From positions 1 through 13,928 of the forward strand of contig JAGVOC010000269.1 of NCBI GenBank assembly GCA_020052975.1: DNA of 13,928 nt, given 5' to 3'. The stretch's first letter is position 1. Each line of letters opens with the position of its first letter. This document shows positions 8,046 to 13,740 of the stretch, piece after piece. Position numbers and translations under genes: made by a program. The DNA is from Desulfobacterales bacterium. GTDB taxonomy: Bacteria > Desulfobacterota > Desulfobacteria > Desulfobacterales > RPRI01. The notes under the pieces were generated by a model. That model made no database searches and had not been told where the DNA came from. It saw only the letters and a list, made by a program, of their open reading frames with translations.

Positions 8046-8801
8046 ATGAAATTTGAGAAAAAACCAACCGGCATAAAGCATTTCCACCTCTGGGTCCTGA
8101 TCCTTTTCTTATTGTGCAGCTGTTCAACCGCCAGGCCGCCTTCAAGTATTCCTCCTTCGGGCATGCCAGGGCAACCGAGGCCGTATCAGGTTTTTGGAAA
8201 ATGGTATCAGCCTGTTCCTGATTCAAAAGGTTTTCGCGAGCGCGGAATAGCATCATGGTACGGGACCGATTTTCACGGAAAAAAAACCTCCAACGGCGAG
8301 ATATATAATATGCATGACATGACGGCTGCCCATAAAACCCTTCCTCTCGGCACACGCGTTAAAGTATCCAATCTGGAAAACAACAAGGAAACAGAGGTCA
8401 GAGTCAATGACAGAGGTCCGTTTGTGCACGGGAGAATAATAGATCTTTCATATGAAGCTGCTAAGAGAATTGGAGTGGTGGGTCCGGGAACCGCTCCGGT
8501 CGAGATAATTGCCATAGGCCAGGAGATAACGCCAGGCACCGGCAAGGTTGTTCCTGTAGATTATTATTCAGGCAATTTCACATTCCAGGTCGGGGCTTTT
8601 ATTGATAAAAACAACGCCGAAAGGCTCAAGGCTAAACTCGGTGAGAAATACCAGAATGCACATATCATGATTTATGACAGCGGGGACAGAATTTACTACA
8701 GGGTCAGAGTGGGAAGGTGCCAGAACCTCAACATGACGGCTGAATATGAAGAAGTCCTGAAAAAAGACGGATACACCAACGTCTTTACGGTTGCTGAATA
8801 G
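8046..8801 (+). CDS. rlpA: RlpA-type septal lytic transglycosylase lipoprotein with SPOR domain
   Basis: This 251-aa outer-membrane lipoprotein is predicted to cleave denuded glycan strands at the division septum. From the ATG at 8046, a basic N-terminus and a hydrophobic helix (about 13-24) lead to the lipobox L-C-S-C with the lipidated cysteine at C26. A proline-rich linker follows. The double-psi beta-barrel (about 67-157) starts GIASWYGTDFHGKKTSNGE and holds the two residues matching the catalytic pair of Pseudomonas RlpA: H96 in MTAAHKTLP and D122 in VRVNDRGPF. The SPOR domain (about 176-250), beginning FTFQVGAFIDKNNAERL, binds naked septal glycan. A longer reading from TTG 7977 is possible but runs through the palindromic element and would place 23 extra residues before the signal peptide, so I reject it. 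No clear Shine-Dalgarno is seen. Confidence 0.93.
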   Translation: MKFEKKPTGIKHFHLWVLILFLLCSCSTARPPSSIPPSGMPGQPRPYQVFGKWYQPVPDSKGFRERGIASWYGTDFHGKKTSNGEIYNMHDMTAAHKTLPLGTRVKVSNLENNKETEVRVNDRGPFVHGRIIDLSYEAAKRIGVVGPGTAPVEIIAIGQEITPGTGKVVPVDYYSGNFTFQVGAFIDKNNAERLKAKLGEKYQNAHIMIYDSGDRIYYRVRVGRCQNLNMTAEYEEVLKKDGYTNVFTVAE

Positions 8802-8868
8802 ATAAAGCTTGTATATTTTCCTGAATAATGCCATATTCCTATCTAAGAAAATGGAGAAAATCAGGAAT

Positions 8869-9960
8869 ATGACCACAAAAAAAGAAATGCTCGACCAGTT
8901 GCGGAGCGGCAAGGTTGCCCTCTCACCACTGTCTTTTCGCTTTCTGGAAGGACAATTGGAGGTTAATGGAAACCGTCGGCTTGATGCGCTTGTTGAAGCA
9001 TCATGGCGTAAAGGCAAAGCAAGGTTCGCCGTTGAATGCAAAGCCCTTTCCACACCCAGGGCGTTTCAGGATGGGCTGAACCTGCTGAAAATTTTGCGGC
9101 TCCGGAAGGGATGCAGTCCCATGTTGTTTATGCCTTTCCTCAATGAACGTCAATTGGAGGAGCTGGAGAGGGAAGGTATCAGCGGCATAGACTTGTGCGG
9201 CAACGGTGTTATAGTGGTTCCGGGCATATTCGCCGTGTTTCGCAGCGGCGGGAAGAATCGATTTTCATCCTCGGCTCCGATCAAGAATATCTATCGCAAG
9301 AACAGCTCCATGGTTGGGAGGATTTTCCTCGCCCGTTCCGGTTACGACACTGTTCAGGAGATTTGCTCCGAGATCAATAAACGCAACCTGCTGGTGAACA
9401 GTTGGGATAAGAAGCCCATGAGCCTTTCGACTGTGTCTAAGGCGTTGAAAACACTGGAAGAGGATCTGATCATTACACGCAAAGATACCATCCGCTTGCT
9501 GCAACCCGACAAATTATTGGGAAAACTTGATGACAATTATGCCCCGCCGAACATCAAAGAGCGGCTCCGCCTCAAGGTCCCGGAGGATCGTGAAACACTC
9601 CGGGAATTGCTGATGAATTTGTCGCAGACACTGGGATTGCCTCTTGTAGCTTCAGGAACATCATCAGTCGGAAAATACGCCGCGATGCAGCGCGGGGATC
9701 TGCTATCCGTTTACTGCCCGTGTCTTGAGAGACTGCTTTCACTGTTGCCGGGAAGTCAAACTGATCGATTTCCAAACCTCGAATTAGTCGAAACGGACGA
9801 TGAAACGGTCTATTTTGATGCCCGGAAGGAGGGAAACTTCTGGTGGGCATCCCCTGTACAGGTATACCTGGAGTTAATGGCCGGCGACAAGAGGGACCAG
9901 GAGACCGCTGAACAGGTAAAGTCGTCCATCTTGACGAACCTTCAGCAGGTGCAGTCATGA
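8869..9960 (+). CDS. AbiEi-like antitoxin/regulator with PD-(D/E)xK-like N-terminal domain and winged helix
   Basis: The gene encodes 363 aa from ATG 8869; the frame is open from TTG 8809, and ATG 8851 is also possible. Three parts are visible. Residues 33-128 look like a restriction-endonuclease-fold core: a strand with D39 in RRLDALVEA, then FAVECK with E56-x-K58, which matches the D...ExK pattern, and later GISGIDLCGNGVIVV. Residues 148-212 form a winged helix (VQEICSEIN, LSLSTVSKALKTLEED, then a wing). Residues 255-355 contain VASGTSSVGKYA and a closing helix PVQVYLELMAGDKRDQETAEQV, like the C-terminal domain of AbiEi-type antitoxins. The stop overlaps the next start by four bases (ATGA), so translation is coupled. 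The likely role is DNA-binding repressor/antitoxin for the nucleotidyltransferase. Whether the N-domain still cuts DNA is unknown. GC looks higher by eye than in lon, suggesting acquisition. Confidence 0.65.
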   Translation: MTTKKEMLDQLRSGKVALSPLSFRFLEGQLEVNGNRRLDALVEASWRKGKARFAVECKALSTPRAFQDGLNLLKILRLRKGCSPMLFMPFLNERQLEELEREGISGIDLCGNGVIVVPGIFAVFRSGGKNRFSSSAPIKNIYRKNSSMVGRIFLARSGYDTVQEICSEINKRNLLVNSWDKKPMSLSTVSKALKTLEEDLIITRKDTIRLLQPDKLLGKLDDNYAPPNIKERLRLKVPEDRETLRELLMNLSQTLGLPLVASGTSSVGKYAAMQRGDLLSVYCPCLERLLSLLPGSQTDRFPNLELVETDDETVYFDARKEGNFWWASPVQVYLELMAGDKRDQETAEQVKSSILTNLQQVQS

Positions 9961-10823
9961 TCACGATGTCCGGCCTTCAAACAGCATTGCTCGATCTGCT
10001 CAGCGAACTTCACGGCACCGATGTCAAGCTTATCATCGGCGGCGGTTTCGGCATCTATCTCAAGACCGACCATGTGCTCAGAATGGAAGTGCGAACCCTT
10101 TTTCGGCAATGGCCTGAACCGCGTTCCACCAACGATCTCGACTTGTTTTTGAGGCCGGAACTGCTTATTGAACCGGCGAAACTCAAACCGCTTGCAGAGG
10201 CGATTATCAGGCTTGGATACAAGGTTGTTAAAGGCGCAGAGAAATACCAGTTTGTGAAACCCGGTCAGAGAGGCGCTGAAGCGGGCAGTATCAAGATAGA
10301 TATCCTTACTGGCCCGCAAAGCCGCTTTGAAGGCACTTCGGTGAGAGCGGACGCCCGCCGCGCCCGGCCAAATCCTTCTATTGGTATTCACGCCCATCCT
10401 GTTGATGAAGCGCTGACATTGGAGGAAGGGCTGTTTTCAGTATCATTTGATGGAAAACTCGGTACAGGGGAGTCATGGCACACCGAGGTCTTTTTACCGC
10501 ATCCGTACACATTCTTAATGATGAAGCTGTTTGCTTTCAGAGACAGGCTCGACAATGCGGACAAAGAATTCGGACGCTACCATGCCCTCGATTTGTATAC
10601 CATCATGGCCACTATGACCGAGAATGAGTGGGAACAAGCCCTCGAATTGCGTGATCAATACGGTAATGAACCGTATATCAGGGAGGCAGGACGTTTGGTA
10701 GCTAAACTCTTTTCCTCCCTTGACCGTCTGGGAATGATCCGGTTGAGGGAAAGTCGTTACTACCGCCCCGAATTGCAGATCGATGAATTCATGTCCGCCC
10801 TGCATGAGCTGTTTCCCGAATGA
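9957..10823 (+). CDS. AbiEii/AbiGii-like nucleotidyltransferase (putative toxin)
   Basis: This 288-aa protein has the DNA-polymerase-beta nucleotidyltransferase fold. The helix-turn glycine motif is LIIGGGFGIYL (25-35). The metal-binding pair is D60-x-D62 in STNDLDLFL, and a third acid D115 lies in IKIDILTGP, so the catalytic triad is complete. The C-terminal half has the pattern P..FLMMKLFAFRDR, then YHALDLYTI, as in AbiEii toxins, which modify RNA with nucleotides; some related enzymes act on tRNA ends. The start ATG overlaps the upstream antitoxin-like gene by four bases; ATG 9966 is an alternative. Type IV toxin-antitoxin and phage abortive infection are the roles known for the family. 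The substrate here is unknown. The pair sits at the left edge of an accessory island. Confidence 0.75.
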   Translation: MITMSGLQTALLDLLSELHGTDVKLIIGGGFGIYLKTDHVLRMEVRTLFRQWPEPRSTNDLDLFLRPELLIEPAKLKPLAEAIIRLGYKVVKGAEKYQFVKPGQRGAEAGSIKIDILTGPQSRFEGTSVRADARRARPNPSIGIHAHPVDEALTLEEGLFSVSFDGKLGTGESWHTEVFLPHPYTFLMMKLFAFRDRLDNADKEFGRYHALDLYTIMATMTENEWEQALELRDQYGNEPYIREAGRLVAKLFSSLDRLGMIRLRESRYYRPELQIDEFMSALHELFPE

Positions 10824-11124
10824 GCTGAAGCCGCTTGCACTCTTCCTCTCTTATATGGCCCGGTCTTCCCGGCGGCCTCCTGTGAAAGAATTGAGTCAAA
10901 CAGTACAAAAATAATCATTTGAGCATATTGATTAAATAAACAGGACTTTAATAAAATTATGAAGTGTGATAAGAAAGACATGTATTTTCAACCCTCCGTG
11001 TTACTGAAACGGGGAAAAGCGTTTATCTCAGAACCTGTCATACCTGATCCATAAGTTTTATTTTTGAATCCGGTGTAAATTTATTTCCATGACAATAATG
11101 CAATGAATACATAGGGAGAGGCAT
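10824..11124. other. 301-base intergenic gap with a candidate promoter
   Basis: No ORF here looks coding. It is AT-rich to the right. TTGATT (10928-10933) and TAAAAT (10952-10957), 18 bases apart, could drive the toxin-antitoxin pair that begins at 11125, but the leader would be about 160 bases. The ribosome site of that pair (GGGAGAGG) closes the gap. No attC site or terminator with a T-run was found. Confidence 0.4.
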
Positions 11125-11349
11125 ATGAGCCTAAAAGATATTGAAACCGAGATCAAGAAGCTTGATTTGAAGGATCGGGCGGTTCTTGCAAAGTGGATAG
11201 TGGAGAGCCTCGACGATCTGTCTGAAACGGAGATCGAGGCGTTGTGGGTTGAGGAGGCTGAGCACAGATTGGATGAGATGGAGCGAGGGCAACTACCCGA
11301 GATACCGGCTAAAGAGGTACTTCGCCGGGCGAGGGCCGCCATCTCGTGA
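11125..11349 (+). CDS. Type II antitoxin, addiction-module Unstab_antitox family
   Basis: This small acidic protein (74 aa) belongs to the PF09720 / TIGR02574 type that neutralises ParE/RelE toxins. The helical N-terminal half (LKDIETEIKKLDLKDRAVLA) and the middle LWVEEAEHRLDEMERGQ are typical. So is the tail IPAKEVLRRARAAI, with the pattern in which the antitoxin wraps the toxin. The ATG has a strong ribosome site. Its last codons overlap the toxin start by four bases (GTGA), so the two are translated together in the usual antitoxin-first order. A second, diverged member of the same family lies at 13203. Confidence 0.88.
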   Translation: MSLKDIETEIKKLDLKDRAVLAKWIVESLDDLSETEIEALWVEEAEHRLDEMERGQLPEIPAKEVLRRARAAIS

Positions 11350-11645
11350 AGCTAATCGCTTTTCATCCGGATGCTGACGCTGAAATCACAGATGCGGCGC
11401 AGTACTACGAGGTGCATAAGTCTGGCCTTGGTTCGGACTTTCTCAGGGAGGTGGAACGGGGAATCGACCAGATTACATCGAACCCCGAAGCTTTTCAGCG
11501 AATCGGAAGAAGAGTGCGGAGCAAGCCTTTGTGGCGATTCCCCTACAGCCTGATCTACGCTGCCTATTCAGATCGAATTCGAATCGTAGCGTGCGCTCAC
11601 CAGAAACGGCGGCCTTTCTACTGGCGAAAACGGCTAAAGGGATAG
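11346..11645 (+). CDS. RelE/ParE-family toxin
   Basis: This 99-aa toxin starts with GTG at 11346 and overlaps the antitoxin stop. The family signature is visible throughout: FHPDADAEITDAAQYYE in the first helix, LGSDFLREVERGIDQI in the second, then SKPLWRFPYSLIYAAYSDRIRIVACAHQKRRPFYWRKRL. The FPY, the AxxH and the final R-P-x-Y-W-x-x-R block are the conserved end of ParE-like members paired with Unstab_antitox antitoxins. Such toxins inhibit either DNA gyrase (ParE) or cut mRNA at the ribosome (RelE); which applies here cannot be decided. The gene seems full length. Directly after its stop comes a scrap of a DUF1016 gene. Confidence 0.88.
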   Translation: MKLIAFHPDADAEITDAAQYYEVHKSGLGSDFLREVERGIDQITSNPEAFQRIGRRVRSKPLWRFPYSLIYAAYSDRIRIVACAHQKRRPFYWRKRLKG

Positions 11646-11662
11646 GACATGCGGGAAGGCCC

Positions 11663-11780
11663 AACCTGATTCAGGTTTTCACCAACTATGAGATCGGCCG
11701 CCGCGTTGTTGAGCACGAACAACAGGGCGCGAAGAGAGCTGGGCGGCGAAACTTTCCTGAAAGATCTATCGGCATTTTGA
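11663..11780 (+). pseudogene. Frameshifted remnant of a DUF1016 (YhcG-type PDDEXK) nuclease gene
   Basis: In one frame bases 11663-11740 encode NLIQVFTNYEIGRRVVEHEQ followed by QGAKRA. This is the characteristic N-terminal segment of DUF1016 proteins (consensus like 'YWEIGRRIVEhEQxGxxRAeYG'). The following part of the motif, ETFLKDLSA, appears in a different frame (11733-11780) and runs into a stop. The piece therefore has a frameshift, has lost its upstream start and its downstream nuclease domain, and cannot make a functional protein. It begins about 17 bases after the ParE stop. DUF1016 genes commonly travel with defence and toxin-antitoxin loci, which fits the surroundings. Confidence 0.65.
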
Positions 11781-11948
11781 TAAGAATCAAACCGAAAAGG
11801 AATACTCTTTTGAAAATATAGATAAAAGGAGCGGTACGTTATTAAAATTATTAAAAGCACGGCAACTTTTGGCTTTCTGGCTATCTCCACAAACTGAATG
11901 ATAGCCGGAACTGTACAATCACTTGTTAAAAAAAGAGAAAATATAAAA

Positions 11949-12242
11949 ATGTGTTCATCAAACCTTTATATAATCACAAACTCCACCGGATTGATATGCG
12001 ACATTATAGGAGCGCTCTTTGTGTCCTCTGAAGTAGTAAAGCAATTCAAGGGTAATAAATTTGATAAAGCCGATATAGGTAATGCACCTATAAGCGGCGA
12101 TTATGATCTTGTCCATGAATCACCTGAATATCAATCTTTTGAAAAAAGCAAATACACCAAAATGAAAATTGGACTTGTCTTTCTTGTTCTTGGTTTTTCG
12201 CTCCAAATTCTTTCTAATATGTTGCAAGCCTTTTTCCATTAA
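11949..12242 (+). CDS. Small two-helix membrane protein, unknown function
   Basis: This is a 97-aa protein with two hydrophobic segments (about 7-27, LYIITNSTGLICDIIGALFV; about 74-95, IGLVFLVLGFSLQILSNML). A polar loop rich in charged residues joins them. The pattern 'GLICDIIGA...' followed by a late 'IGLVFLVLGFSLQ' resembles small hypothetical membrane proteins I associate with accessory regions, but I cannot name a family. The frame is open from ATG 11898, yet that start sits inside an inverted repeat (11879-11906) and adds a polar leader, so ATG 11949 (with AAGAGA upstream) is preferred. Its last 41 codons overlap the convergent ORF at 12120-12380. Confidence 0.55.
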   Translation: MCSSNLYIITNSTGLICDIIGALFVSSEVVKQFKGNKFDKADIGNAPISGDYDLVHESPEYQSFEKSKYTKMKIGLVFLVLGFSLQILSNMLQAFFH

Positions 12243-12380
12243 AGCTTGCCAATGTTTGTTATATCTTCCAGCATCAATGATATTTTTCTCAATTAGTGTA
12301 AGATATAAAGCATGATGTTGTAACCTGACATCACGCTGAAAACCGAAATACTCAAACCATTCGTCGTATAAGGGATTCAT
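12120..12380 (-). CDS. Small convergent ORF, unknown function
   Basis: The ORF encodes 86 aa from an ATG (12380-12378) with a well-placed GAGG eight bases before it; the frame opens a little earlier. The N-terminal 50 residues (NPLYDEWFEYFGFQRDVRLQ, then HALYLTLIEKN and NKHWQALMEKGLQ) read like an amphipathic helical protein rather than a chance translation. The last 35 or so residues are basic and low in complexity and lie over the small membrane gene. The original C-terminus may therefore have been lost where the two genes were joined. If real, it lies antisense to the neighbouring attC-bounded cassette, which is less usual for cassette genes. No family recognised. Confidence 0.35.
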   Translation of the reverse strand: MNPLYDEWFEYFGFQRDVRLQHHALYLTLIEKNIIDAGRYNKHWQALMEKGLQHIRKNLERKTKNKKDKSNFHFGVFAFFKRLIFR

Positions 12381-12401
12381 TATTATGGCCTCATAAATAT
12401 T

Positions 12402-12458
12402 TTTTAACAAATCAATCCGCTGGACGGATAGAAGCCGCCAGTGATTTCACCGTTAGGA
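12402..12458 (+). other. Candidate integron attC site (short type)
   Basis: The outer boxes are TTTTAAC (12402-12408, R''-like) and GTTAGGA (12452-12458, R'-like). Each differs from RYYYAAC/GTTRRRY only at its outermost base, and those two bases pair with each other. Inside, CTGG-A-CGG (12420-12427) pairs with CCGCCAG (12435-12441) around a 7-base loop, leaving one unpaired A (12424). An extrahelical base of this kind is a mark of attC. Flanking AAATCA/TGATTT (12409-12414, 12442-12447) also pair. A length of 57 bases is normal for short attC sites. Confidence 0.6.
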
Positions 12459-12918
12459 GCGATAATGAAATTATCATTAAGCGGTTGGCAGCGTTTGGGA
12501 ATTGTTCTCGCATTTCTTTGGGCGATAGGCATTCTGCTTTTCACCGCACATGAGTTCTACTCTGCAAGGTCACATCTCACTCATGCATCTCCCGAAGACA
12601 AGCAGTTCAAGGACTTATGTTTCGTTGGCTATTACGAAACTCAACTAAAAGTAATGTTGCCTTCGAAGACCGTGTCAAGGGTGATACGAGAGAATAAGTA
12701 CCTTTCCGTTGCGTTTGAACCGAGAATCAAGGTCTTAACCGTTATCATCATCATCCTTGGGCCGGTTTTGGGCGGATGGCTTTTCATATATGGATTGTTT
12801 TTCGCCATCACATGGGTGAGACGAGGATTTCATCGATCTTGCACCTAACATCACTGCCGTCAACTCGGACGCATTTTTCGTTCGCTGCGCTCACTTCAAA
12901 CACAGTTTACGGCTGGCG
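12453..12918 (+). mobile_element. Integron gene cassette (between attC recombination points)
   Basis: If recombination occurs after the G of each GTTRRRY box, the cassette runs from 12453 to 12918, about 466 bases. It holds one gene with little spare sequence: the ribosome site starts one base inside the left boundary and the stop codon lies within the right attC. This compact gene-plus-attC layout is the standard cassette form. No integron integrase or attI is in the window, so it would be mobilised in trans. Confidence 0.65.
12465..12848 (+). CDS. Cassette-encoded two-helix membrane protein, unknown function
   Basis: The gene encodes 127 aa. One hydrophobic helix is near the N-terminus (about 9-28, QRLGIVLAFLWAIGILLF) and one near the C-terminus (about 90-117, VLTVIIIILGPVLGGWLFIY). 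Between them is a polar region of about 60 residues with two cysteine-bearing stretches, and a basic tail follows (TWVRRGFHR). The opening SGWQRLGIVLAFLWAIG and closing WLFIYG...WVRRGF resemble hypothetical membrane proteins often seen as cassette or phage-region genes; no function is known to me. GTG 12441 is in frame, but ATG 12465 has AGGAG at about 12455-12459 and is the right start. The stop codon lies inside the R'' box of the following attC. No promoter is visible in the cassette, as is usual. Confidence 0.75.
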   Translation: MKLSLSGWQRLGIVLAFLWAIGILLFTAHEFYSARSHLTHASPEDKQFKDLCFVGYYETQLKVMLPSKTVSRVIRENKYLSVAFEPRIKVLTVIIIILGPVLGGWLFIYGLFFAITWVRRGFHRSCT

Positions 12919-12924
12919 TTAAAT
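12843..12924 (+). other. Integron attC site (82 bp)
   Basis: The R'' box ACCTAAC (12843-12849) and R' box GTTAAAT (12918-12924) both fit the consensus RYYYAAC / GTTRRRY exactly. Inside, GCCGTCAACT (12856-12865) pairs with AGTTTACGGC (12904-12913) at nine of ten positions. The spacers are unequal (six and four bases) and the central segment is variable. The stop codon of the upstream gene is contained in R''. These are the defining features of a cassette recombination site. Confidence 0.8.
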
Positions 12925-13160
12925 AATAACAATTTTATTATCCAGTGCCAGGCTTCATCTGTTCCGGGGAGGCATGAGGCAAGAGGCGCAGGGACAGAAA
13001 GCGTGTTATGCAAAGGTTTATGAGTGCAGCCGATGACGAAATGGCCAAATGATATGTTTTCCTGGACAGGGATGGAGCGGTGGTCGTTTAGCTGATTGAA
13101 ATTGATACCCTGGCGTAAAAACAAAAAGCAACTTTATATACAATGGTCGGTCTAAATAGA
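12925..13160. other. Gap between attC and the next antitoxin
   Basis: No convincing gene is found on either strand; two reverse frames here read as shadows with no ribosome site or recognisable motifs. Just after the attC is a weak AT-rich inverted repeat (TAATAA/TTATTA). The segment has no second attC, so it is not an ordinary cassette. Confidence 0.4.
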
Positions 13161-13189
13161 TTGACGGCATACAAGACAAGAAAATTATT
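13161..13189 (+). promoter_or_regulatory. Candidate promoter of the second antitoxin
   Basis: TTGACG (13161-13166) and ATTATT (13184-13189) are 17 bases apart. The -35 box is strong and the -10 box weak. The ribosome site GAGGTG follows at once, leaving a very short leader before ATG 13203. Confidence 0.4.
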
Positions 13190-13202
13190 TTAGAGGTGAA
13201 AT

Positions 13203-13430
13203 ATGGGTAAAACACAAGATTTGATTGATGACGCGATTTCTCTCCCGATCGAAGAAAGAGCTTTATTAGTGGACTCTCTTCTTCGTAGTATGAATCCTTT
13301 GAATGAAGAAAACGATCAAAAATGGGCATCAGAGGCCAAATCGCGTTTGGAAGAATTACGATCAGGTAAAGTGAAATCCATTCCTGGTGAAGAAATATTC
13401 AAGAAAATATGGAAGCGCTTCGAAAAATGA
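13203..13430 (+). CDS. Type II antitoxin, Unstab_antitox family (toxin partner truncated)
   Basis: This 75-aa antitoxin is of the same family as the one at 11125 but clearly diverged. The N-terminal half is helical (LIDDAISLPIEERALLVDSL), followed by WASEAKSRLEELRSGKVKSI and the tail PGEEIFKKIWKRF, which aligns with IPAKEVLRRARAAI of the first copy. A good ribosome site (GAGGTG) precedes the ATG. Its stop overlaps the start of a ParE toxin frame by four bases (ATGA), the normal arrangement. Only the first 17 or so codons of that toxin remain toxin-like, so this antitoxin appears orphaned. It could still act as an anti-addiction factor if it recognises a related toxin. Confidence 0.87.
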   Translation: MGKTQDLIDDAISLPIEERALLVDSLLRSMNPLNEENDQKWASEAKSRLEELRSGKVKSIPGEEIFKKIWKRFEK

Positions 13431-13507
13431 CATACGATTTTCATCCCGAAGCGGAGGAGGAATTTCTTTCGGCCATCAATATTAAAATAACCGAACCGGT
13501 TATTTGA
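13427..13507 (+). pseudogene. Truncated ParE/RelE toxin gene
   Basis: The frame starts with ATG overlapping the antitoxin stop and reads MTYDFHPEAEEEFLSAIN. This is the first helix of a ParE-like toxin (compare FHPDADAEITDAAQYYE in the intact toxin at 11346). After residue 18 the sequence no longer resembles the family and ends at codon 26, where about 95-100 residues are expected. The catalytic and gyrase- or ribosome-facing parts are absent. The break falls next to a perfect 9-bp inverted repeat. Confidence 0.75.
13485..13505. repeat. Perfect 9-bp inverted repeat at the toxin breakpoint
   Basis: AAATAACCG (13485-13493) and CGGTTATTT (13497-13505) surround a 3-base loop. The repeat starts a few bases after the ParE homology stops and overlaps the new stop codon. 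It has no T-run of the usual kind after it. It may be the footprint of an inserted or excised element. The following 13508-13685 hold no gene I can support. Confidence 0.5.
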
Positions 13508-13685
13508 GCAGACGCCTAAAACCGCAGCAATTTATCAACTTTAGCAACAACGAGCTTGAGACCTTGATCTGGTGGTTCAGATCTTTGTCCGGCACTGCTT
13601 AATTTCCGCGTTATAGTGTAATTCTAAATTGATATAAAATCGTACTCCCTTCAATATTGGCCTTCAACTTTTCATATAATATCTA

Positions 13686-13714
13686 TTGACCACTATACCG
13701 GCTTCCGGTATAAC
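13686..13714 (+). promoter_or_regulatory. Promoter with overlapping palindromic operator for higB
   Basis: TTGACC (13686-13691), a 17-base spacer and TATAAC (13709-13714) form a near-consensus sigma-70 promoter. TATACCGG (13694-13701) and CCGGTATA (13705-13712) are perfect inverted repeats with a 3-base gap. They fill the spacer and run into the -10 box. A repressor bound here would block RNA polymerase, which matches the autoregulation known for higBA operons, where the HigA antitoxin binds the promoter. Confidence 0.65.
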
Positions 13715-13740
13715 AGGCATAAATTCCTTTAGGATGTAAA

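Noticed and set aside
11659..11714. GCCCAAC (11659-11665) and GTTGAGC (11708-11714) look like attC outer boxes about 55 bases apart.
   Set aside because: No paired inner arms are present, and the whole stretch is explained by the DUF1016-like coding remnant.
11531..11821. 96-codon plus-strand ORF across the end of parE.
   Set aside because: Its first 43 codons are a shadow of parE; only the middle carries the DUF1016 remnant, so it is not a real gene.
11879..11906. Perfect 7-bp inverted repeat GGCTATC/GATAGCC with a 14-base loop, near a GTTAAAA box at 11925; considered as an attC or a terminator.
   Set aside because: No matching R'' box at the right distance, unequal spacing, and no T-run after the stem.
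12891..13329. Two reverse-strand ORFs (12891-13124 and 13018-13329).
   Set aside because: No motifs or ribosome sites; the second overlaps the well-supported antitoxin at 13203.
13486..13602. Short open frame (NNRTGYLSRRLK...FRSLSGTA) after the truncated toxin.
   Set aside because: No start codon or ribosome site and no recognised family; probably chance or an unidentifiable scrap.
13604..13620. CGCGTTATAG near 13608 as the right end of another attC.
   Set aside because: GTTATAG breaks the GTTRRRY rule and no paired arms or R'' box were found upstream.
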